Assembly (NCBI RefSeq): GCF_965363235.1
Contig: NC_134841.1
Span: forward strand, 62,269,078 to 62,333,077
Source of the DNA: Mytilus galloprovincialis
Taxonomy: Eukaryota; Mollusca; Bivalvia; Mytilida; Mytilidae
Direction of reading: 5' to 3'
Length of the DNA: 64,000 bases
Shown: in pieces, positions 53,245 through 64,000 of the stretch
Layout of the letters: the number at the start of each line of letters is the position of its first letter
How positions within the stretch are numbered: position 1 is the stretch's first letter
Program-made: the position numbers and the translations under genes
Notes under the pieces: generated by a model
What the model saw: the letters and a program-made list of their open reading frames with translations, nothing else
Databases searched by the model: none
What the model was told of the DNA's origin: nothing

Positions 53245-53960
53245 TAGATAGAGATAAACTGTAAACAGCAAAATTGTTCAGCAAAGTAAGATCTAAAAAT
53301 AAGTCAAAATGATCAATTGACCCCTGTAGAGGTTATAGTCCAATGTAGTCTATTTTGAACAATTTTTTGTAAATTTTTGTTATCTTTTACAAAGAAACCT
53401 ACTAAAACTACTCAGAAAATTACACCAAACATGGTTATAATCATCATTAAGGTATCGAGCTTAAAAATGTCAGATAACGCTGCCTGCCAACCAACAGGGT
53501 CGACATCACTCAAAGTAGAACATAGGGGTAAAGCCGTTATAAAAAGAGAAAATCTAAAAGGCAAATATAAGTTCAGAATAATGAGCTCTGCCAATTGTCC
53601 ATATATACTTCAAATCTGTTAGACAAATTTTTATATTAGTTATTGCCCATAAAGGACAAATTTTACGATATTTTTTTTTTCAATTTTGCCTTTTATCATG
53701 AAAAGTATGATATTTAGAGAGAAACATTTTTTTTTTCTGTATTGTCTCATTTTGATAGATAAAAAAACACACTAAATCACAAAAATGATCAGCATTGAAG
53801 GCAAGATCTATTTATAAGTCAAAGAAACTAAACAGAATACAAGATCATCAAAACAGAGATTTGTGTCATGGTCTATTCTTGTCTACAATGTTGGGAAGGG
53901 TGCTTTGTTTTATATTGCCATAGACCAAGGTGAGACACATCCGATCTTTAGAGCCTCTAG
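53245..53960 (+). mobile_element. Hairpin-ended element, 5'-truncated copy
   Basis: It enters at ATAGAGATAAACTGTAAACAGC and continues to ACCAAGGTGAGAC, TTTAGAGCCT and CTAG (53957-53960), then T. The 5' GCTCACC end is missing. Confidence 0.65.
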
Positions 53961-55470
53961 TTTCGAATTAACATAATTGTCTTATTTTGGTAATGCCTAC
54001 TCAGGCGTTTGTTTAAAGACATTAAAGCTCTTTCATCAACTCAATTTTTTATCTATTATATTGCACTTACTATTTTTATTACCAAACTTGACAAATCGTT
54101 GAAAGTTTCCAATTATCCTGGAAAATTGCATGGTGGAGTTAGCAGAGTATAAAACTAAGTTAGACGTGCACACATCAAATAATTTAGTACAATTTCTTTA
54201 GGTTTACCAAGGAGGTTGTAGGTACATATACTATGTACTTTAACTTCAAGAAGATTATTATGGATATCACGAAAATACTTATTCAGAAAAGGACCAGAGT
54301 GATATGAGGTGCAGATTTGGTTGTACCTTATTGACTTATTGTATTAAAGATTTCCTGTAATATTTAAGGTGGTCATCAGTTATTTATGGATATCCTGAAA
54401 TTGAATTATGAAGGTTCTGAAATATTTCAGGAGCTCCTTTAATACAATAATTTTAATTGAATTCGCTCCTTGTAGAAAAGAACAAATGAGTCCACCTATA
54501 TAGTCCTAGTGATACGGCTTCGTGTATTTATTTTGATTAGCAAAACAACTTCTAGTACATCAAATATCTTTACATTTTACAACAGGGGCATGGATAGATT
54601 GTACTATGTATTCATATACCCTTCTTGTCTGGTCGGCTCGTGCTTTATAACTTCCTGCCAAAGAGCTCAAAACATTCCAGCTATAGAAAAATCAAATCCT
54701 TGCAGACGTACAGGACAGAACTGTCACGCATGAACAATTTTGAGACCTATATGTGTATATCTGTCTCTGGACGAATGATATAAGAATAGCACAGTTAAAT
54801 CCAATATTGGAACAGGTTTACATAATAGATGTCTCTGTATTCTTCATTTGTTGTTTAGATATCACATCATCCTTCAGTAAATTTCTTGTAGGTTGCAATT
54901 GTTTTTAAAAGGTTGAGATATATAATTATATTACGTATTAGTATAGTAGATAATTTTCAATTTAATTTTTTAAAGAATAGGAAATTGCTGGGAAAAAAGA
55001 ATTTGAAAGAGCTCAATATTTGGTTTTTTTTTATGCCCCAGCAAATAACTAAAAGTTGCAGGGCATATTGTTTTACCCGTGTCCCCGTCCGTCCGTCCAA
55101 TTATGGACATATAGTTATTCCAGATAAACTCCTACAGTATGAATGCTAGGAGGTTTTCACTTTGTTGGAGGTGTGCATGTAGTCAGAGTTTTAATATTTT
55201 TTTTAATTTTCTCTTTTGGGAGATAGTTAAACTTTGTCATTTTTTGTAATATGTACTTGCATAAGAGATGCATAGCGTTTTCAGATTACTCCATCTTCAG
55301 TGAACCATGTGCTCCCGTGCTTAAATTTGGTGTGTATCAAAATAACACCTTGTATCTTGTATCCTTTGTTCCTCAGTCCCGTACACAATACTATCTTAAA
55401 GAAGGTCCTACATTGATTTGTTTATAATGCAGTTACTTAATCAGAGTAGAGTGCGAAGGCATCACCTTGT
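53961..55470. other. Gene-free DNA
   Basis: A fragment at 55032-55130 (ATGCCCCAGCAAATAAC, CCCCGTCCGTCCGTCC) recalls the start of the ATGCCCCACC family. No exon recognised. Confidence 0.4.
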
Positions 55471-55842
55471 CTAGTTTTCACACCCGGCTTTTACAATATC
55501 GACATCGTTATCGTCCGAGGCGCCAGTCGAAGGATAGGCCATATATATATCTAAAATCTGTAAATCATGAGGTAAATCATATTCTTCCTTCCGATGCATG
55601 AACAGTGACACATCCAACCGACCACAAGACAGACACCAGACAAGTCTGGTATCAGCATTGGTAGGTAAAGTTGGAACAATAATTGAAATCTTTTTTTGCC
55701 CTGATAATTCAGTGTAATTTTTATACATCTGTTTATTTACAGAATGATTTGACAATACGAATAACCAATGTTTTAACTTATGTTTTCCTTTTTTTTTATT
55801 GTGTAACCATGCACTGTCTAAATGATAAGTTTTGCAAATCAC
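55471..55842 (-). CDS. Unrecognised ORF, doubtful gene
   Basis: An open frame of 123 codons ends with TAG at 55473-55471. An in-frame stop directly precedes its first codon, and the first real ATG is about 50 codons in (MYKNYTELSGQKK). The second half looks protein-like (VWCLSCGRLDVSLFMHRKEE, then an acidic tail ASDDNDVD) with three Cys. I recognise no family. It could be a last exon (a weak TAG acceptor abuts the open frame), a small gene starting at the internal ATG, or chance. Confidence 0.3.
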   Translation of the reverse strand: MICKTYHLDSAWLHNKKKGKHKLKHWLFVLSNHSVNKQMYKNYTELSGQKKISIIVPTLPTNADTRLVWCLSCGRLDVSLFMHRKEEYDLPHDLQILDIYMAYPSTGASDDNDVDIVKAGCEN

Positions 55843-56735
55843 CTATCCCGTAACTATTATTATTCCGGTAGAGAGCCATTCATATATAAAACAGCTGAAT
55901 TATTTCATGTAGCAAGATTACTTTTCAATTCATTTTCCTATCCATTGATGTTTGTGTGAGGTATTATACACTACCTTTCCTCGAAGCTGATCGACATTTT
56001 TAGATAAGCACCACATCTTTTAAATTGATATGATATGTATTAAAAGAGTTCGTCGTTTAATTTTTTTTAAGCGTTCGTTACTGTACCACATTTAAAAAGG
56101 AATACTAGTAAATATATTTTGGTACTCAAGATTGTCTTGATACTGATGTTTATTCTCAACTTTAAATAAACTTTAGAAAGCACAAATTTAATTGGAGAAT
56201 TGTAATTCATTAACCGATTTTGCATGAAGTTGATAATTATTTTTGACTATAGTGCCAAGAGAATAAGTTTCCAATGAGTATTAATCTGAGTGTCAGTTAA
56301 ACATGCTATAGGGTGTAATTGAACCTTATGTTACTGCAAGTGCACATTCTGGTAATTAGTATAAGAAGCACTTCCTGATAAATTCATCACACGTGAGCCA
56401 TCATTTTTCATCCATTATAGCATCTTAATGTTTCTTCCATCTGCCGAGTTTGTGTGAACACAACAATTACGGTGGTGTATGTGTTTTATAATGTAGGTGT
56501 GATTTCTAACAATAATGCGATTTCGTGAAATGAATGTGGTTATAATTTTGTTTTAATCATTAATGATTAAAAGGGATTTGCTTGACTTCGTAAGTGTATC
56601 GTTGATGCGCTATTAATTGGAACTATCTGTATCAAATGTTGAATAAAGCTACATAGAAAAAAGGATGATTAAATAACTGTTATGTCACTGAATTGGATTT
56701 AGAGGATTGAAAATTAGAACTTGACATTAACCAAA

Positions 56736-56823
56736 ATGAGTGGTAAAAAATTTGGACATCGGAATGGCCAAATTCCGGACTACAACATTGTTCTTTTGGG
56801 GCAAATAGGAGTTGGGAAATCTG
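56736..56823 (+). CDS. P-loop GTPase, first coding exon (partial gene)
   Basis: ATG at 56736 in a good context (ACCAAAATGAG). 29 codons end at donor GTGAGT (phase 1). The product runs from MSGKKFGHRNGQIPDYN into IVLLGQIGVGKS, a beta strand plus the Walker A motif GxxGxGKS (Gly-Gln-Ile-Gly-Val-Gly-Lys-Ser). Placement of the P-loop about 25 residues from the start fits a Ras-superfamily small GTPase with a short N-terminal extension (RERG/RASL-like); a GIMAP-type GTPase is the alternative. The next exon should continue after GKS with Ala or Gly. I found no credible continuation before 64000, so the rest lies beyond the window. Confidence 0.7.
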
Positions 56824-57061
56824 GTGAGTATTTTTTTTACTTATAACTTCTTAACAAATTGAAAAAGACTTAAATTGACAAAACGAACAAACGTGCAAAC
56901 AAATTTTAAAAAATATTAAACGAGGCAATGTAATCTAGGAAACCGAAGAAAATATCTAGAAGGGTAACGACGGTTTAAAAAAAAAAGGTTCCTGTAAAGA
57001 AATATTTCCTTTTTTATGACTGATCTTGTTATGACCAGAACAAGACTTAATGTCAAAATGT

Positions 57062-57245
57062 ATTTTAGGGTTGTCGTGTCGTATTATTTATAATTTGGGC
57101 GAAAGAAAGCTGACTATGCGGTATGAGCTTTGCTCATTGTTGAAGGCCGTACGGTGACCTATAGTTAATTTATGTGTCATTTTTTGTCTCCTGTGGAGAG
57201 TTGTCTCATTGGCAATCATAATTCAAACCACATCTTCTTTTTTAT
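57062..57245 (+). repeat. Dispersed repeat (SINE-like tail family)
   Basis: It contains CTGACTATGCGGTATGAGC, GGCCGTACGGTGACCTATAG and GAGTTGTCTCATTGGCAATC. Same family as 2823-3130 (opposite strand). Lies in the first intron of the GTPase gene. Confidence 0.6.
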
Positions 57246-57250
57246 ATGTT

Positions 57251-57253
<3 letters not shown>

Positions 57254-57294
<41 letters not shown>
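57254..57294. repeat. (TA)n microsatellite
   Basis: About 20 uninterrupted TA units, adjacent to the end of the dispersed repeat. Confidence 0.95.
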
Positions 57295-57298
<4 letters not shown>

Positions 57299-57910
57299 AC
57301 TTGGCCGACAGCGGCACACATTTTGTTTCTGTAGCGTTAAAAAAATATGTGCACCTAGACTTAGCACCGTTTAATTAATGCATACAAAAGAGAGGCGTCC
57401 GTTTAAGTTTGAATGATGTATAAATTTGTAGTCATGTCCGGTCAAAACAGGGGCCTCGTGCAGCAAGAGAACCACACTCTCTGTGCTTTAGGAAACCCTT
57501 GAACCAACTGCAGCCCTCCTAATTGAAGTTGTTTAAAAGTTCATCTATGCTGTGTCATTTCTAAAAATGCATGTAATATTTGCCATTGGAACAATTAGTT
57601 TATGAAAAATATGCATTTTTCATCGTTTCTGGTTGGAAACGAAATCTTTAGTGAGGTAGATGTGGTATAAGTATTATTGATGTTTTTATGAGGTGTAAAA
57701 CACGATCATCAGTTATCTTATCTTGATATGTTTGTATTTATGCATGTTATACTTCAGTATTCATTGTAAATATCTAATTTGACAAATTATAGCTGACGTT
57801 CATTATTCTTGTGATAGGTGTAAGATAACAAGAAACTTTGGCATTTATTAGAAGATATAAATAGGGGAGGGGGTAATCGACACTGAGAGTCAGACAATAA
57901 AAATATTATA

Positions 57911-58950
57911 CAAGAGTGCACACGCTGAAATGTCTCGCCTTCTTAACTAATCATTGATATTATGTTGATAGTCCTAAATATAAAGCTTTATTACAACTGT
58001 CACATTAACATGATTAAGTTAACATTAACCAAGACAACTAAACATCGACCAATGAACCATATGAAAATGAGGTCAAGATCAGATGGACACTGCCAGGCAG
58101 ACATGTACAGCTAACAATTCTTCCATACAACAAATATAGTTGACCTATTGCTTATAGATTGAGAAAAGCAGACCAAAACACAAAAAACTTAACACTGAGC
58201 AATGAACCATAAAAAGGAAGCCAAGGTCAAATAAAACCTGCGCGACTGACATGTAATGACATACAATATTTCCATACATCAAATATAGTTGACCTATTGC
58301 ATATAGAATAAGAAAGAAATACCAAAACTCAAAAACTTAACTTTGACCACTGAACCATAAAAATGAGGTCAAGATCAGATGACATCTGCCACCTAGACAT
58401 GTACACCGTACAATCACTCCATACACCAAATATAGTAGACCTATTGCATACAGTATAAGAAAAACAGACCAAGATACAAAAACTTAACTATAACCACTGA
58501 ACCATGAAAATGAGGTCAAGGCCAGATGACACCTGCCAGTTGGACATGTACACCTTACAGTCCTTCCATACACCGAATATACAAGACTTATTGCTTATAG
58601 TATCTGAGTTATGGACTTGACCACCAAAAATTAACCTTGTTCACTGATCCATGAAATGAGGTCGAGGTCAAGTGAAAACTGTCTGACGGACATGAAGACC
58701 TTCCAAGGTACGCACATACCAAATATAGGTATACTATTACATATAATAAGAGAGAATTTAACATTACAGAAAACCTAAACTTTTTTTTCAAGTAGTCACT
58801 GAACCATGAAAATGGGGCCAAGGACATTAAACATGTAACTGACGGAAACTTTGTAACATGAGGCATCTATATACAAAGTATGAAGCATCCAGGTCTTCCA
58901 CCTTCTAAAATATAAAGCTTTTAAGAAGTGAGCTAACGCCGCCGCCGCCG
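57911..58950 (-). repeat. Tandem array of ~148-bp units (copy 2, uninterrupted)
   Basis: The anchor GAACCAT(G/A) recurs at about 58054, 58204, 58352, 58499, 58646 and 58801, a spacing of 147-155. Units share ATGAAAATGAGGTCAAG, CATACACCAAATATAG and GACCTATTGC. On the minus strand the element ends GTGTGCACTCTTG (CTTG at 57914-57911) followed by T; near the other end is a (GCC)n tract (58936-58952). No ORF survives the repeats. Confidence 0.8.
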
Positions 58951-58952
58951 CC

Positions 58953-60060
58953 GGATCACTATCCATATGTCGAGATTTCAAAGAAATCCCTATGTTATGA
59001 TGTTCAAAATACTTTATGCAAATCTTTGATAGAACGTTCCTAAGTTAGTTTAAATATAGAAAGATGTTTCGTGCATTTTGGAAAATAAAGATTTCCATAA
59101 ACAGCTATTACAAATATCACTAGCCCTATTCATCTATTGTTATCATATATAAATATAAAGAAAATGAAGACACTGAAGACATTGACGTAGTGGTTTTCGT
59201 TAAACGTGTCACACCTTTTGCAAACAATGAAGGAGTAAATGTATTTTTATGATAATGTCACGGTGTTTGACTGAAGAAAGGTCAGAAAACCAGAGAATGG
59301 TATATAAATAAACTACATTTTCTTTACGAGATTCATTAAACAGTGCCCGAAAATGTTTTAAATTGACACGAACTGTTTATCTTAGAAATAGCTGTTTCTT
59401 TAACTGTTATACTTCTTAGAACCTTATGGTTTTTTTCTTGTCTTTAGTAAAGCAAATAATAAGGAAAGAACATAGCTCTACGTTTCTTAATTAGTATTAT
59501 AAGTGGAGATAAATAAACATGTCCAGTGCATTATCTCTCCGTTATACGCTATACATATGACTGTAGGTTGGTTCATTTCCAAGAATATAAGACGAGGAAA
59601 CCAGACACTAGAGGTTAATCATTTCATTTTGTTATGATCATCGAAGATCCTTACATTGAGTATTCGTTAGGCGATGCATGGCGGATTTGGGATAGCATCT
59701 TCCTCATCGTTAAGAATTTCTTGATCTTATAAACCGATGCCTCAATTAAATGTATAAAACATATTACATAAAGATAGGAAAAATCTGAAAGTGTTCAAAT
59801 ATTGATTGTAAAGGTGAAAACAAAAGTCATATCTTTCGATCCCTAATTCGAATTTAAAAAATATAATCGTTATAATTCACTTATCTATTTATCACGGCAT
59901 GAATCAAAACTACAAAAATGTTGATCTTCACAACGACAAATACTCATGAATAAAATAAAACCTTCTTCGTGTAAGATTGAGCTTAAATAATATTTATATT
60001 GAATACAATATTATGTTCGTATGTCACAAATTGCCGGTATATTTAATTTTACAACAATAT
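58953..60060. other. Intronic DNA of the GTPase gene
   Basis: No recognised repeat. A possible acceptor at 59454 opens a short frame ending in a stop after 15 codons and does not resemble a GTPase. Confidence 0.4.
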
Positions 60061-60215
60061 AAAGAAAAGAAATATTCGTTTGACCAAATAGGTGAAATTC
60101 TTTAACAACATGATAAGGAAAAGAACTATTCGTTTGACCAAATAGGTCAAATTCTTTAACAACATGATAAGGAAAAGAAATATTCGTTTGACCAAATATG
60201 TCAAATTTTCGAATT
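60061..60215. repeat. 54-bp tandem repeat, about 2.8 units
   Basis: TATTCGTTTGACCAAATA starts at 60073, 60127 and 60181. Just after it, GTTGCAGACGACTCAAATTTA occurs twice (60242 and 60286). Confidence 0.85.
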
Positions 60216-61130
60216 TTTCCATCCAGGTAGAACATTTTACAGTTGCAGACGACTCAAATTTAGAAAATTTTTCCATCATTTGACCGTTGCAGACGACTCA
60301 AATTTACGAATATCCCTTCACCATTGATTCAACTATTCTGCATATTATGTGACCATTTGGCCGATCGAAGGTCTTATTTGATGACAATAAACTATTGATA
60401 ATCAGAGCGTGATTGCTAGAAAACACAATTTTCTTTTGGATGCAAGTTTATGCTATCATGATTCAATGAACTTAGATTAACTGATGCACTAACCGTTATG
60501 AAATTTGCGAGTGCATGTGTATAATCAAAGTTACCGCAAGGATGATGTCTAATATGATAGTTCTTGACTTGGGTGTCTAGGAATTTTGAGTTTTAAAATG
60601 TGATACAGTTTTTAGCTCATTTGCAGGTTACTCGTTTGCCAATTCTTTTAATTTTAATCATGATGGAATTTGCAACACCTATTCAATGGTATTTTCTGTC
60701 AGGTTAACAAGGATAAAACACGTAAACACGTTTCCCCTTGCATGTTATTACGTTATACAACAGCTGTAATAAGATGCTTCTACTGTAGACCAAATATTCT
60801 GTCTCTTCGTGTTTATTTTTGACATTTCATATTCCTATATATCATTTGGATTTTTCTTTTTTTTTTAACAGGTGTCAAATTTTATTTTTTTTAAAATATA
60901 GGTCAAAATGAAGAAAATAAAATATGGTAAGGCTGAATTATGGACACAGGAGACAGAAAAATTCGGTCTACTTCAACTCGGGTTTCACATAAAATGGTTA
61001 GACTCCATTTCAATTTCCTTTCTTAGAGGGAAATCCTACAATTATATTAGTTTTATTAATTTCACACACATGTTTTATTATATGCAAATATTTTGAGTGT
61101 TTCCATCTGGCATTAGGCTTCATTACCAAG

Positions 61131-61225
61131 AAGGGCCTCGGTGGCCGAAAGGTTTAAATGGTTCACCGACTGAAATCACTAGGTTGTCGAAACTGAGGTG
61201 TGAGTTCGAACCCGGAAAATTCGAC
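61131..61225 (+). mobile_element. tRNA-derived SINE head
   Basis: It begins GGGCCTCGGTGGCCGAAAGG (box A GTGGCCGAAAGG) and has box B GAGTTCGAACCC at 61202. The arms do not fold into a proper tRNA (poor acceptor and T stems), so this is a SINE head or pseudo-tRNA of Leu/Ser type rather than a functional gene. Confidence 0.6.
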
Positions 61226-61338
61226 TGCAATTTTGACAAAATAAAAAAATGTTTTCTCTTTCTTTCTTTCTTTATTTTTTTGTTTGTTTGTTAGTTTGTT
61301 TGAAATTTCTTTGATGACATAAAACATAACATTGCTTG

Positions 61339-62475
61339 ATACACAATTTGGTGGCTATTTTGAACGAATCTATCCCATCGAACTAGATATAAAGAATACT
61401 ACAGATACAGTTAAGTCTGCCTCGATCATATCTTGACTTGCATCTAGCAATTGACAAAAAGGTTCGGTTGAAAACAAAACTTTACGACAAAAGAGATGAT
61501 TTGATTTCTTGATTGACAACATATTTGTTACGTTTGGAGGACGTGTTTTAACAGACTGTCGGAATTCCAATGGAAACCAATTGTGCCCTCGTCTTGACGA
61601 CTTGTTTCTTTATTATTATGAGGCTGACTTCATACAGGAACTTCTTAGGAAGAAAGTTAAGTTAGCAATATACTTTAACTACTTTTCCGCTATATAGTTG
61701 ATGTTTTATCACTAAATAATACACAATTTGGTTGCTATGTTGAACGAATCTATCCCATCGAACTAGATATAAAGAATGCTACAGATACAGTTAAGTCTGC
61801 CTCGATCATATCTTGACTTGCACCTAGCAATTGACAAAAAGGTTCGGTTGAAAACAAAACTTTACGACAAAAGAGATGATTTGATTTCTTGATTGACAAC
61901 ATATTTGTTACGTTTGGAGGACGTGTTTTAACAGACTGTCGGAATTCCAATGGAAACCAATTGTGCCCTCGTCTTGACGACTTGTTTCTTTATTATTATG
62001 AGGCTGACTTCATACAGGAACTTCTTAGGAAGAAAGTTAAGTTAGCAATATACTTTAACTACTTTTCCGCTATATAGTTGATGTTTTATCACTAAATAAT
62101 ACACAATTTGGTTGCTATGTTGAACGAATCTATCCCATCGAACTAGATATAAAGGATACTACAGATACAGTTAAGTCTGCCTCATATCTTGACTTGCCTC
62201 TAGAAATTGACAAAAAGGTTCGGTTGAAAACAAAACTTTACGACAAAAGAGATGATTTCAGCTTCCCAATTGTGAGCCTTTCTTTTCTATGTAGCAACAT
62301 TCCAGTTGAAATCAATTTTTACGGACGCCATCACAAGTTGGTTGACCGTTATGGAATAACCGTTTCACAGATGATATCAGATATGTTCCTTATGTCGTAT
62401 CTACAATACCTTTCCCTTTTCACGAATGTGACCTACCGAATTAGACTATTTTCCGGATTTGTAATAACATAAACA
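61339..62475 (+). pseudogene. Reverse-transcriptase fragment in a 380-bp tandem repeat
   Basis: Units start at about 61340, 61720 and 62100, an exact 380-base period; the third runs on into downstream RT sequence. Each unit encodes, across frames, ERIYPIELDIKDTT...KTKLYDKRDD, then jumps back to IDNIFVTFGGRV, a degenerate GIPMGTNC block and DLFLYYYEADFIQELLRKK. In an intact RT the second part precedes the first, so a block of the gene was duplicated head to tail. The tail carries FYGRHHKLVDRYGITVSQM with an internal deletion. The Y-x-DD catalytic motif is absent. Related to, but distinct from, the RT family at 21762. Confidence 0.8.
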
Positions 62476-62821
62476 ACACGACAGGTGCCATATGTGGAGC
62501 AGGATCTGCATACCCTTCCGGTGCACCTGAGACCACCCCCGGTTTTTGACGGGGTTCGTGTTGCATAGTCATAGTTTTCTATGTTGTGTCTTCTGTACTT
62601 TTATTTGTCTTTTTGTCTTTTTATTTTTAGTCATGGCGTTGTCAGTTTATTTTCAATCTATGAGTTTGACTGTCCCTCTGGTATCTTTCGTCCCTCTCAG
62701 TTTACACAAATGCACATACTAATAAAATCAACCCAAAATATTAGAAATGATGTGAGTTTGAACATTACACGAAAAAAACATTATAGCACCTGTGAGGTCC
62801 TCCATACTCATTTCCAATGAC
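62476..62821. other. 3' flank of the RT remnant
   Basis: It contains GGAGCAGGATCTGCATACCC and GACCACCCCCGGTTTTTGACGG, then TCGTGTTG and GCGTTGTCAGTTTA. Probably the retroelement's own 3' untranslated tail; there is no ORF. Confidence 0.4.
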
Positions 62822-63517
62822 TTTTATGTCACTTGGTCCAAAGGGCCCTGTGTGGTATTGTCATCACTCTGTGTCTGTCACCCATCCGTTCGTCGTCTGT
62901 CATCCGTAAACCTTTTTTTACAAATCTTCTAATCCGAAACTGCTCAATGATTGAAACCAAAGTATGTCCTCTCATCTATGGGATGTTTACCATTAAGTTT
63001 GTATTTTTTGTCCAGGTTGGTCAACCAACATGACCGTTGTGTCTACTGGCGAAACTACAGTTTTGGCTAATATCTGTGAAATTATAGAAATTAGAATAAA
63101 TGACATGATACATATACAATAGTCTGCACAATCTACCACAAAAATCTTGGGAAAATCAGTCAATCTGTTTCTGAGCTAGGTTAAAAGTTTAAACCGCAAA
63201 AATTATCAGCATTACAATTTCTATCTTCTGTGAATTTTTTTACCATCTGTTTTCAGGTAAATGCCCCTGTAAAGTTGTCTGAACTGATGTTGGGTTTCTT
63301 TTTCACAGTTTTTGCTGATATCTAAAACCCATAGAAGCTAGGTTATACATGCAAATTGCAAATACCCATAGAAGCTAGGTTATACATGCAAATTGCAAAT
63401 ATAATCAGCAATACAACGAGTAACTGTAGTATGAGGATCATTTAAAAGTCCTAATTTCCGACCTGGCGGAAAAAAAAAATAACCAGGTGAGCGACACAAA
63501 CACAGATGTGCCTCTTG
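62822..63517 (+). mobile_element. Hairpin-ended CTTG|T element, another copy
   Basis: 5' part TTTATGTCACTTGG with hairpin GGTCCAAAGGGCC, then CATCACTCTGTGTCTGTC and a GTTCGTCGTC tract. Near the 3' end CCAGGTGAGCGACA, hairpin CACAGATGTG, then CTTG (63514-63517) followed by T. A 39-base direct duplication (CCCATAGAAGCTAGGTTATA...) lies at about 63329-63400. Confidence 0.6.
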
Positions 63518-64000
63518 TTACTTGTTTTTAAAAAAATCGGACAGAATAAGCGGCCACAATCTATACCCTCAAAAAAATTCTTTTCGAACCTATTTATTCT
63601 GGTTAATTTAGTCTTTTCCTACAATATTTGCAATTGGACAAGCACCAATTAATCGTTTTTGCTCAACTTTAACTAAATTTTTTTTTTAATTTAAAATATT
63701 TCTAAAATCATTTTATAGGATACATTTGTATATTTATTATTGAAGTGTGAACAAATATTTCTCAAAGAATATTCTTTTCGTTAGTAATTCTTGGGTTTTT
63801 TTTATAAATTAAGAAAGGATTTTGTTCTTGTTGAGTTTATTTCTTGTACTTTAACTATCTATTTTGATTGTCTTGCATATGTATTCCGAGCTTAGCCGCT
63901 GATTTCGATAGACAGACACTATATATACCCTAATAAATGGTTATTTTGATCACTATAACATCTATAGGATACTGAACCAGTTCTGCTATATTGCCAGATT
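63518..64000. other. Right edge, nothing recognised
   Basis: AT-rich DNA, probably intron of the GTPase gene. No exon or repeat identified. Confidence 0.4.

Noticed and set aside
55471..55842. Confident small secreted or immune protein
   Set aside because: There is no signal peptide and the frame lacks an N-terminal ATG; I kept it only as a low-confidence ORF.
59455..59500. Another possible second exon of the GTPase gene
   Set aside because: Opens with KQIIRKEHSS and then hits a stop; it lacks the expected hydrophobic/basic helix of a Ras or GIMAP protein.
60908..61096. Possible second exon of the GTPase gene (acceptor before GTCAAAATGAAG, donor GTAAGG)
   Set aside because: The phase fits, but the encoded residues (QNEENKI) do not resemble the segment that follows the P-loop in any GTPase I know.
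61131..61225. Functional tRNA-Leu/Ser gene
   Set aside because: Box A and box B are present but stems do not pair properly and no anticodon arm is convincing; a SINE head is the better reading. The same holds for 38277-38345.

Overview
The window is eukaryotic nuclear DNA: AT-rich, with spliced genes using GT-AG introns and dense, nested transposon remnants. Its repeat families (short foldback elements with GGCGGATCC-type ends, hairpin-ended elements with (GTCC)n tracts, tRNA-headed SINEs, LINE and other reverse-transcriptase debris) and its protein sequences fit a marine bivalve. A Mytilus-type mussel is my best guess; that is recognition, not a database result.

Four protein-coding loci can be supported. 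(1) Positions 1-716, minus: the first exon of a secreted coiled-coil protein with a signal peptide and a TATA box; it runs off the left edge. (2) Positions 11891-18265, minus: a complete six-exon NUDT12 (peroxisomal NADH/NAD+-cap hydrolase), 438 aa, with ankyrin region, zinc ribbon, perfect Nudix box, SQPWPFP signature and a C-terminal SNL tripeptide. (3) Positions 25001-47636, plus: a complete nine-exon TPGS2 (tubulin polyglutamylase complex subunit 2), 313 aa, with a recently duplicated exon start, two candidate cassette exons and a triplicated splice donor. (4) Positions 56736-56823, plus: the first coding exon of a P-loop GTPase whose remaining exons were not found.

Region by region: 717-11890 holds no gene, only repeats (foldbacks, a Helitron with A/T insertion site, two near-identical 451-bp elements, nested hairpin-ended elements). 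11891-18265 is NUDT12. 18279-25000 lies between the divergent NUDT12 and TPGS2 genes and holds a piggyBac-like MITE, a MITE with a 9-bp target duplication and a truncated retroelement. 25001-47636 is TPGS2; its first intron carries a three-layer nest (a LINE interrupted by a retroelement tail that is itself interrupted by a TTAA element), proven by an uninterrupted copy at 21.8-22.9 kb. 47637-55470 is mostly DNA transposons, including two longer elements (1.4 and 1.8 kb) with 5-bp target duplications. 55471-64000 holds one doubtful ORF, the GTPase exon, a 148-bp tandem array and a reverse-transcriptase fragment repeated head to tail with an exact 380-bp period.

No operon, CRISPR array, phage or bacterial-type system is present. 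The genes are unrelated housekeeping or secreted-protein genes and do not form a pathway. The most notable biology is (a) a consistent architecture shared by several abundant repeat families (asymmetric inverted repeats, 3' hairpin, CTWG end always followed by T) that resembles Helentron-derived elements, and (b) ongoing exon and splice-site duplication in TPGS2.
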